Notes under the pieces: model-generated
What the model was told of the DNA's origin: nothing
The model's database searches: none
Seen by the model: only the letters and a program-made list of their open reading frames with translations
Made by a program: the position numbers and the translations under genes
DNA from: Mytilisepta virgata
Lineage: Eukaryota; Mollusca; Bivalvia; Mytilida; Mytilidae
Length of the DNA: 64,000 nt
NCBI GenBank assembly: GCA_028015205.1
Contig: CM051518.1
Location: 59,351,978-59,415,977 of the forward strand
Direction of reading: 5' to 3'
Shown here: positions 22,301 to 30,164 of the stretch, piece by piece
Position numbering within the stretch: position 1 is the stretch's first letter
Layout: the number at the start of each line of letters is the position of its first letter

Positions 22301-24371
22301 TTATTTTTTCACACATTTTGAGAGACTGAAGTTGTCAATGCAAAGACAATGAAAAATCCAGAGAAAACCCATTTCCTGCAAATTTTGAAGGCCTTATAGC
22401 TCTAAAATGAGCACATGAACCTACATTTTTTTTCTTGCTTATTTGTTTACTATTCATATGTTCTCTCAATCTAAAACGCCTATTTCAAATCCTATTTATT
22501 TCCTATTAGACCAGCGATCATCCTTAACCTTAGCGAATAGAATAGAGAATAGAAAGGGGGAATGTACTTCTAACAGAATTTCTTAATTTGTCAACAGGAA
22601 ATTTCAACACGTCTTATGATTCATTTATTTCGTAGTAGTAGTAGTAATATTACTAATGAGGTATGAGGTGCATGAATGATGTACAACACTTGTAGAATAA
22701 ACACGAGGGATGTAACATTAATGATTTTTTTTTTTTTTTTTTTTACATTTCTTATTTCAAACAATCATGTTTAAACCAATACCTTTTATATGATTTTTTT
22801 TAAAGCATCGTTTTTCGGGAGAAAAAACAAAACCTCAAATGCTGTTTCAATATAATATAAAAAAACATACATGTCCAAGTTCATGAAAACCCTTACTTTC
22901 TGAATACATCAACTATTGCTATCATCGGGAATCGACGATAAATCAAAATAATTATCGATAATAATAATTACATAAATTAATTTATGTTGTATATATTTTT
23001 TAGGGATATCGATAGCAGTCATAATAATACTTCACCAAAACATGGATATCTGATATATAACAATACTAACAACAAACGTATATTTCTGGACAACACCAGA
23101 CGTGCAAGGTTCAAAATTCGTCCTGGTACTGTACTTAATAATGAGATAGAAAAAAGTGCCAAACGTAGAAGCATCAGGGACATCGGACATATTAGCCTCC
23201 AAGAAAATAAAAATAGTACGGAAGAAAAAGATAACTATCCTAGGTATGTTAACAGTCTGATTAAAAGTCCTGAAGACCAGATACCGGAAGTGTGGGGAAC
23301 AATTCAAATTACACTGTTATTATTGTAGTAAGAGCTGTTTTGAACCAATTTAAAGGATATAGGAGACCAGTTCACTGGCAAACTCATTAAAGTCCGAAGG
23401 ACTTATGTTAAGTTTGTGAGTGACCTGCTCGAGTTTATATGCCGATACATTACGGAAAAACAACTCTTTATACTACTTACAATTCCATAATAAAGACACT
23501 TTTCTATGGCAAGCCGTTTTACTATTTATTCTAGCTTCAAGATATCTCATAAAATATATAAGATATCTCATATAATATATCAGATATCTTATAAAGAAAA
23601 TTATATGAGATATCTTATAAACTATATAAGATATCTTATAAACTATATAAGATATCTTATAAACTATATAAGATATCTTATAAACTATATGAGATATCTT
23701 ACAAAGTTTATTAGATATCTTGAAATTCGAAAAAATAGTAAAACGGCTTGCCATACTTTTCGGCAAAATAACAGACATGAGCTGTTTAAAATGGCACTCT
23801 TTTATTGGCTCAAATTTACATACGCTAAACGTCATTTATCGGAAAATAAAGTATCTCAGACGGTATATTAATGTTTTATCACGTGAAAAAGTTAATGGAA
23901 AAAATGTGTCGGGACTGTCGATAGCACTACGTTTGCATCCAATTTTTCCACAATAGCAGATTTCTTGCATTTCAGAATTTCAGTGCGAAAAATTATTATT
24001 TTTCGTGGTAGATACGTCACTAAAGATGAGGTGGCCAGTTTTCATCTTTAGTGACGTATCTTACACGAAAAAAACTAGCCGCCGCGAAATAGCCAAATGT
24101 GCTGAAAACGGCGTCAAACCCCAACTAAACAAATAAACAACAAATAAGGAATAATTGTCTGGAGTACGCGGGAAACACAGTATAGAAAGTGATTTCATAA
24201 ATTGTTTTATTTTTCAGATGGACAGATTATATATTCGGTGTCATATTTTTTGTGTTTGTTGTATCATGTTCCTGGTGGTGGTATAAGTTCTGGGATTGCA
24301 GTCTATCGTGTACAAGTCGACGACATAGTAGCTACCGACAACTTGGAACTGTTTTCGACGACACGTTTTAA
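16323..24371 (+). CDS. Shisa/CYYR/VOPP1-like single-pass membrane protein (gene B), 4 exons, 191 aa
   Basis: Joined exons 16323-16398, 21513-21618, 23004-23243 and 24218-24371 total 576 nt with all phases consistent. Residues 1-25 form a signal peptide (hydrophobic core LWGTTLLIFISVLY). Residues 26-61 are a tyrosine-rich cysteine domain, C-x9-C-x2-G-x-CC-x5-WYC-x6-C. Residues about 62-142 are a hydrophilic linker with several N-x-S/T sites and two basic clusters (RRAR, KRR). A transmembrane helix at about 144-162 (YIFGVIFFVFVVSC) is followed by a striking WWWYKFW and a short tail ending FDDTF. The domain order and cysteine spacing match gene A, so they are paralogues. Family-level role (membrane adaptor) is inferred from Shisa/CYYR/WBP1 proteins. 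AATAAA at 24628-24633 may end the transcript. Introns are 5114, 1385 and 974 bp. Confidence 0.8.
18179..18750. mobile_element. C-tract plus ~0.55-kb insertion in duplication copy 2
   Basis: Absent from copy 1, where the flanks are nearly adjacent. A run of about 24 C at 18179-18202 precedes it. The inserted segment has short inverted motifs near its ends (tgcttcgc at about 18226, gcgaagca at about 18713). An ORF at 18474-18701 shows no recognisable domain. Its nature is unknown. Confidence 0.5.
19489..19798. mobile_element. Foldback (long inverted repeat) element with 12-bp target duplication
   Basis: Arms 19526-19657 and about 19662-19798 are near-perfect inverted copies around a loop of a few bases. 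The insert is flanked on both sides by aaatgtataaaa (19477-19488 and 19799-19810), present once in duplication copy 1. About 37 bp at the left end have no partner. Two ORFs encode the same peptide on opposite strands purely because of the palindrome. Confidence 0.85.
19915..21480. other. Intron 1 of gene B, 3' part
   Basis: No supported gene or recognised repeat. A slightly GC-richer block lies at 20440-20700. The 68-codon ORF there (minus strand, 20443-20649) has no recognisable domain. Confidence 0.35.
21513..21618 (+). CDS. Gene B exon 2: six-cysteine domain
   Basis: Acceptor TTTCAG at 21507-21512 and donor GTAAGT at 21619. It encodes YEVCWSGQNIYYYCYNGTCC and then WYCPEIASC. The first two bases complete a cysteine codon. 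An N-glycosylation site (NGT) lies inside the cysteine knot. The exon ends in phase 2, like the matching exon of gene A. Confidence 0.82.
21807..21996. mobile_element. Small TIR element (Tc1/mariner-type MITE) in gene B intron 2
   Basis: tactgtaaattcagaaatta at 21805 is matched by its inverse at 21973-21997, one mismatch in 25. Flanking TA on both sides fits a TA target duplication. About 190 bp, no transposase. Confidence 0.75.
22000..23003 (+). other. Gene B intron 2, 3' part
   Basis: A/T-rich. It contains 'aatcctcgggttttatcc' (about 22177, found again at about 43073), a (gta)n patch near 22634 and a T-run at about 22727-22744. No gene. Confidence 0.4.
23004..23243 (+). CDS. Gene B exon 3: 80-codon linker, symmetric phase
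   Basis: Acceptor TTTTTTAG at 23002-23003, donor GTATGT at 23244, exactly 240 nt, phase 2 at both ends. It encodes a polar segment starting DIDSSHNNTSPKHG with N-x-T/S sites, basic clusters in NTRRARFKIR and AKRRSIR, and ending KDNYPR. Because the exon is frame-neutral it may be skipped; gene A has no counterpart. Confidence 0.72.
23505..23755. repeat. Foldback element with 21-bp-phased palindromes
   Basis: Ends 23505-23527 and 23733-23755 are perfect 23-bp inverted repeats (tatggcaagccgttttacta...). Between them AGATATCT occurs nine times, starting at 23540, 23561, 23582, 23608, 23629, 23650, 23671, 23692 and 23713. That is every 21 bp except one 26-bp step. It lies in intron 3 of gene B; ORFs on both strands here are by-products. 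Confidence 0.88.
23999..24071. repeat. Hairpin with 29-bp arms in gene B intron 3
   Basis: Arms 24001-24029 and 24042-24070 are complementary over nearly their whole length, each carrying the TACGTCAC/GTGACGTA motif, with a 12-base loop. It lies about 150 bp before the exon 4 acceptor. Confidence 0.8.
24218..24371 (+). CDS. Gene B exon 4: membrane helix and cytosolic tail
   Basis: Acceptor TTTTTCAG at 24215-24217. It encodes WTDYIFGVIFFVFVVSCSWW, then WYKFWDCSLSC, a basic SRRHSSYRQLG segment and FDDTF before TAA at 24369-24371. Phase fits exon 3 directly and also exon 2 if exon 3 is skipped. Confidence 0.82.
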
Positions 24372-24627
24372 CTTAATCTAGTGAACCAAGAATCCAGAAA
24401 GAAACAAGACCTGTGGGTGTTTTGTGTTGGTTTTTGTCTCTTATGTTTCGTTTACCACAACTGTATTTTTGTTCAAATATCGAATAGGATTACACACACA
24501 GTCTGAAGAACGTATATTGTGAAGTCAACTCCTCGCATTAGGAATATGTACAATTATATTTATATTGACACAGATGCATATTGTTCTAATCAATAGTAAA
24601 ACAAACTTCACAAGACAAGAAAATATA

Positions 24628-24633
24628 AATAAA
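24628..24633 (+). terminator. Candidate poly(A) signal of gene B
   Basis: AATAAA about 257 bp after the stop codon; placement is plausible but unproven. Confidence 0.35.
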
Positions 24634-24639
24634 TTTACA

Positions 24640-26449
24640 AACAATGATAATTACAAACAAAGATGAAACAAAATGTTAAAAAGCTCACATTTATATAAAC
24701 AAATGAGAAGGAATTGGTTTGTTAATTGTTTCTGTGCCTAATATGATAAACAACATGTGAGGCAAATAAGCCGATAATAACCCAATATTTGAAATATTAG
24801 ACAGGTCTAAGACTTAAAGGGCTACATAATATCCATACTTTACATCCTCTGACTTCAAGACTGTCTTGTCAGTATGGAAATAAAAGATTACTTGTCGCGA
24901 AATAAAACATAAATTCAAAAATTCTAAATTTTAATATTAAAATCATTTTTGAGGCGTTGGTGATATGCATTTCAAAAACACAAAATGGTTTCCAAAGCAT
25001 AATTATCTAGTTTTCTGAAAGAAAAACATTTTGTGTTTACATCTTGCAAACCGAATGTCTTCCATATGGCTAGGTTAACATTTAGAGTTATTTCCCTTGA
25101 ACTGTGAAATGAAAAATTTTCAATGTCAGTATAAATTTATGACATGCCATTAACATCATGGCTTAATTTGTATCTAAAGTGTGTCATATTGTAATTTGTT
25201 TAAATTAAAAATCGACAATTATTTTGCGCATTGACAATAATTAGTTTCATTTTGTAGCAAACAACCGCTCATTACTCAGAAATATGACCATCTACGAAAT
25301 AGTCGCGAACTTTTTGTGTTTGTTATACAATGAAATATTGCTATTTATTTCCCTTTTCTATATGCCTCATTTATTAAAAATATTCACCACTAATACATAC
25401 TTATATTAAGAAGGCACACCACTAAATCGAGCCCCCGTTTACTTCATTTTAAATTCGCCCTTTTCAAAAATTTGGGAAAAATATAACATGAATTTTCCCA
25501 AGTCGGGCAATATGTTGACATGTTTTTTTTTTAAATAAAAGCTGTCTTAAAAAATTGTACTGAATAGTCTATTGCTTACAAAATAAGATATTTTTTCTCA
25601 TTTCAAATTTCCCGGTGAAAACCGAAAATTACAGGAGCATTTATTTGTCCAGTTCTCGAAACTTTTAAGGGTGACTGACACGCCGTAAGTGTATTTCGTA
25701 GGGTATTCATTCCTTTCCAGAATAAATTCACTTGTTTGTGCTTTAGAATATGGCATTAGTTGTGACAGCTTGACGCCGAAACCCATAGGAATTATTTTGT
25801 ACTACTTTCCTACTCTGTCGAAATTGCTCCAGCTATTTACCAAAGTGCCCCCATAAAACACAGGCCGTTCACTGCATGGGGGAAATCACACGAAGATCGT
25901 AACGGTGGTCTAAACAAGGTTATGAAATTTCCTTTATGTAAGTGGTTTAACAAAATATTAAACAGTTTACACCAAAGGCAATTAAACTTAACAACTATAA
26001 AATTCATTTTGGGTGAATTTTTTTGTGAAATCGTTTTTAACTGGCTGCTAAACCACCCCCTGAATCCCCATGTCTACCCTACACAACCCAATAAAACCGT
26101 ACAATAATGTAATTTTATTTTCGACAACACCAAAGCCTCACCGTACAGCAATTTTGTCCACCGTCTAGATTTATGTGGTACTATAGGCCCTGAGTCGTTA
26201 CTTGTATTGTTCGGCAATAATGGACGGAAGGTAAATGGTTACCAAGTACAAGGACATATCATCCTCTTACAAAAATAGAAAACAGATTCCTGTGTACTCT
26301 CTATACGATTTCCTGTTTACAGAATTGGGAAAATTTCAAATCCTTTCAATAAATGACACTTATTATTCCAATTTAGGTCGGAGAAAACTATTTTCTGTCA
26401 TATTTTGGTTTTCTCGAGCCATTTATTTCTCAATAAACCAAAATAAAAG
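24640..26449. other. Intergenic between convergent genes, left part
   Basis: A/T-rich. Short ORFs (for example 26235-26465) have no recognisable domains. Nothing else recognised. Confidence 0.35.
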
Positions 26450-26929
26450 TTCAGTAGTTACATAAGAGGTTTTTCGAGTCGCCTCAGATGAGGAGTGTTG
26501 GCAGCTGGAGGTGTCGTCATCGGAAATGACGTCAAAGTAACTGGAAATGATGTAACAGGAACTGATATCACCGGATATGGTTTGTGCGCATGCTTATCCG
26601 GAAATGATAAATTTTCCCGCCATTTTTTAAAGTAAGTTAAAGGGTGGTAATTTGTCGCCGTTTTTCAACAGGAAGCTGCTCTTTGTTGCTCAAATGACTC
26701 TTCCCTACTCACCGCTGCTCAAGACGCTGCTAATCACTGCTCAACAGTGCTATTTGTTGTTCTTAAGTTTGACTATTCACGTGCTGATTTCGGTTTTTTG
26801 CTGATACTGCCCTTGTGAAGGAAATACTGCTGTATGCTGGTGAGGGCGATCGGTGGTCATCATTCTTCTGTTTACTAGGCTGATCTGGTTAGCAGTTCAA
26901 CATCTCATACACATGGTACATGTAGCCGT

Positions 26930-27045
26930 TTATCCAATCCTTACCCAAACCTTTGCCTAAGCCTAACCCTAACTCTGACCCAACCCTAACCCTAACCATA
27001 ACTAACACATACACTTACCCTGACTTTAACCCTAACCCTGACCTT
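26930..27045 (-). repeat. Degenerate telomere-like array, CCCTAA on + strand
   Basis: Runs of ccctaa and close variants such as cctaac, tctgac and cttacc. The orientation is opposite to the arrays at 27120-27740. Confidence 0.8.
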
Positions 27046-27119
27046 TCACTAGTTCTGCTAACTAGCTAGCCCAATTCTGGATTGGGCTTAATCGCGGATG
27101 ACTTTGAAGTAGTACTAGT

Positions 27120-27359
27120 GTTAGGTTAGAGTCAGGATTAGGGTTAGTCAGGATTAGGGTTAAAGTTAGGCTTAGGCTTAGGCTTAGGTTAGGGTTAGGG
27201 TCAGGGTTAGGGATAGGGTTAGGGTTAGTGTCTAGCTTAGTGTCAGAGTTAGTGTTAAGTTAGGGTTAGATTAGTTTTAGTGTCAGGTTTAGGGTGAGGG
27301 TTGGGTTGAGGTTAGGGTTAGAGTAATGTTTAGGGTTAGTTTAGGGTTGGGGTTAGCGT
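27120..27359 (+). repeat. Degenerate telomere-like array 1, TTAGGG on + strand
   Basis: Many ttaggg hexamers mixed with ttaggt, ttaggc, tcaggg and gttagtg variants. Separated from the CCCTAA array by about 75 bp that includes the small palindrome cccaattctggattggg. Confidence 0.82.
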
Positions 27360-27360
27360 T

Positions 27361-27440
27361 GAAAATAAACGGCCAACATGTGCATGATATCTCTATATCT
27401 CTATATCTCTATATCGAGCTGCTAGCCTGATCAGGCCTAG
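27361..27440 (+). repeat. Spacer module between telomere-like arrays
   Basis: Contains 'aaacggccaacatgtgcatg', a (tatctc)n stretch and 'gctgctagcctgatcaggcc'. Related modules lie at about 26868-26927 (inverted) and 27740-27796. Shared features are catgtg-x-atga, then gaactgctaac, then gatcagcct. Confidence 0.65.
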
Positions 27441-27740
27441 TAAGGGTCAGGGTTAGGGATAGGTATAGCGTTAGAGTTAGGGTTAGGTTAGGTTAATGTA
27501 AGGGTTGAAAGTTAAGTTGAAGGGTTATTGTTAGTGTTGGGTTAGGGTTAGGTAAGGGTAGGGCTAGGGTTAGGGCTATGGTTAGGTTTAGGAGTAGAGT
27601 CACGGTTAGTGTAGAGTTAGGGTTAGGGTTAGGGTTAGGTTAGGTTTATTGTTAGCTTTCGCTTAAGGTTAGGGTTAGAGTTGGGGCTATGGTTAGGGCT
27701 AGCGTTAGAGTTAGGGTTAGGTTAGGTTGGAGTTAGTGTT
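27441..27740 (+). repeat. Degenerate telomere-like array 2
   Basis: Same composition as array 1: ttaggg with ttaggt and 'gtagggc' variants. Ends at 'gttaggttggagttagtgtt', where the next spacer module begins. Confidence 0.82.
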
Positions 27741-27839
27741 GGCCACCATGTGAATGAGATCTCCATGTCGAACTGATAACATGATCAGCCTAAAAATAGA
27801 AGAATGGTGACCATATATCGACCCGACCATTGGCAGTAG

Positions 27840-28335
27840 CTTTTCCTTCACCTAGAGGAGGAGCAGCAAAAAACCGAAATGAGCACGTGAGTATAGTCAA
27901 GAACAACATAAAGCTGTTATGAGCAGCACTTAGCAGCGAAGAGCAGTGTCTTAAGTAACGATGAGTAGTGAAAAGCAATCCGAGCAGCAAAGAGCAGCGT
28001 CTTGGGCTGTGATGAGTAGCAAAGAGCAATATGAACAAGGTCTGGGCACAGTGAGCAGCAACCACTAGCAGCAGCTGCAGCATTTCCTCGACCAAAGCAG
28101 CAGCAGCAGAAAAAAACCGAAATTAGCACGTGAGTATAGTCACAAGCAATAAAGTGCAGTGATGAGCAGCGAAGAGCAGAGTCTTGGGCATTTTTGTAAG
28201 CAGCGAAGAGCAGCGTCTTGAGCAGTTTCGTAAGCAGCGATGAGTAGGGAAGAGCAATCCGAGCAGCAAATAGCAGCGTCTTTAGAAGTGATGGGCACCA
28301 AATAGCAGTGTGAGCATAGTGTCAGTAGTGACTTT
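27840..28335. repeat. 'gagcagc' array with CACGTG-containing module
   Basis: Tandem-like variants of gagcagcaaagagcagcgtc and gatgagtagcaaagagca. A ~37-bp module (agcagcaaaaaaccgaaatg, then agcacgtgagtatagtc) occurs at 27862-27898 and 28102-28141. Further copies are at 29368-29404 and, inverted, at 26771-26803. The minus-strand ORFs at 27790-28355 are translations of the array. Confidence 0.72.
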
Positions 28336-28860
28336 CGTATAAGAGGAGGGCACAAAGTGGTGAGCGAAAATTTCTAACAGAACATAGATTTGAACAACAC
28401 GTCAAGAGAAAATCACAGTATTCGAGTCGGAATGAACAGATAAAAACAATACTCGTCACTATGGCGTCACAATTCAAATAGCTTTTAACGAAAATGTAAT
28501 CCTAGGTTTTGTTTAATTTCGTCAGGGATTTGAAGACCTTCAAACAACACACAAACACTGGTCCATGGAATCGAAAACACCTTTCTTTTCTTTTCTTTTA
28601 TTTATTGGTTCTTACTAGATACTTCATCATAAAAGTGAACTCTTGCAAAACAATAATCTCAAAAGGAATATTTTGCCAGACGCTTAACCCAACAAATCAT
28701 GGAGAAACCCTTAGCAAAAAAATAAGTCCTGCACATTGGATGCAGTTCATTCGAACATCGAATCTCAAGAAGTAAAGTCTTAAAAAAATATATACCTGTG
28801 ACATATGTGGATACCAGTCCAAGCGAAATTTCAACCTAGTGCGTCGAGAAAAGAATACAC

Positions 28861-29276
28861 ATGGAAGAGTCTTCAATAGAGTACTGTGAATCTGATTCAG
28901 CCTCAGACACCACAGAAGCCGAAAACGAGGAATCGAAACAAAGCAGTGATCAGCGATTCAACAAAGACTCCGTTGAGGAATGTAACCAATCCCATGAGAC
29001 GTCATTATGGACAGAACATTTCAAGTACATCACCCAGATTGCAAACAGAAAGTAAACGAACTAGTCAAAGGCGGAATGGATGATGACTAGGCACGCTTGG
29101 CAGGATATAGAGACATATTTGAACCCTGCAGAAAAGAAATGACCAAGCATTACCTCGGACTGGTGTATTGAACCCAAGACATGTATAAAGACCTCGTACA
29201 TCAAAAGATCAGGACAAGAACTAGACTATTGAGAAGAAGACGACTACGACTTAAAAGAATCCTGGGAATGCGCTGT
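28861..29276 (+). pseudogene. Coding-like remnant, unrecognised
   Basis: An acidic opening (MEESSIEYCESDSASDTTEA...) runs to 29055. Shortly after, in the next frame, comes a stretch with stops that still reads like protein (ARLAGYRDIFEPCRKEMTKH, then a basic RTRLLRRRRLRLKRILG). It looks like a decayed gene of the surrounding element. I recognise no domain. Confidence 0.35.
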
Positions 29277-30164
29277 TGAAAATAGGCCTTTCAAAATGAC
29301 CCGGATGTAAAGGTGCTCTCGCATCGATTCAATCTTTGACTAATGACAATCGATCACAGTTTACAGCAGCAGCAAATAACCGAAATGAGCACGTGAGTAT
29401 AGTCCGGAGCATTGATGGGCAATATGACTGAAGATTTGAGCTGTGAAGAGTAAGAGAAGCTATGAAAAGGACCTAGATCCAAGCCATTACTTAAGGTTAC
29501 AGACTCCAGCTGCATTAATTGACCTCTCGGTAACAGGATCAACCCCAGAAGACTCCAGAAAAACACCCTTACCATTGAAAGGCACATAAAAGAGCTGGAT
29601 TGAAAGAGTGCAGGAAGAGGGAAGATAATCCAAATCAGGCAAACATGTTGACCGTTGACCTCACGGTGCATGATTCAAGCATATACACCTCAAAGAGAGA
29701 CTTTAACCCTATATATTCAGATGGAAAACCAACAGACCATCCAGAAAGAAAACCGCAGGATAAGGGAAAATAATTCAATTCAGATAATAGACTATCGGTC
29801 ATGCGCACCCTTTCGATACTTGACCTTCAGCAATACGTCCGAGTCTAAACACCTCGAAAGAAGGCTTTATCACGATACAGTCCAATGAAAGACCAAAAAA
29901 CCCTCAAGAAAGAAAATGCGCGGGAAAAGGGGTGATAATCCAGTCCGAATAATACACTTATAAGACTGCTAACTAAATGGGCCGAAAATTATCTCCCTTA
30001 CACTGCCGGTAAAAAAAACCTGGCGAAATTATTTCCCTAACACTACCTGTTGAAAAACGTTATTTCCGGTTTTATTTGACTTCCTTTGACGTCATTTCCG
30101 ACACTTCCGGCTCCTCACGCTCCCTGCAAATGCGATTTGAAAACCTCTTATATACTACTTACGT

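Larger units (their letters stand above)
26450..30160. mobile_element. ~3.7-kb inverted-repeat-bounded element carrying telomere-like arrays
   Basis: Imperfect terminal inverted repeats: left 'agtagttacataagaggttt' (26454 on) against right 'aaaacctcttatatactact' (30139-30158). A subterminal perfect 17-bp inverted pair lies at 26521-26537 and 30084-30100 (cggaaatgacgtcaaag and its complement). Inside, from left: inverted 'gctgctc' repeats, CCCTAA-like array, TTAGGG-like arrays with spacer modules, 'gagcagc' arrays, a degraded coding-like stretch and three loosely related ~145-165-bp units (29550-29960). No transposase recognised. I know no named family with this layout; it may be non-autonomous or composite. 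Confidence 0.65.

Noticed and set aside
23540..23720. CRISPR-like array
   Set aside because: Period of 21 bp with no unique spacers, in eukaryotic intron DNA.
23473..23871. 120-residue ORFs on both strands with a repeated 7-residue motif
   Set aside because: Translations of the 21-bp tandem repeat inside an intron.
27790..28355. Leucine/cysteine-rich minus-strand ORFs
   Set aside because: They are the 'gagcagc' array read backwards; no start context or domain.
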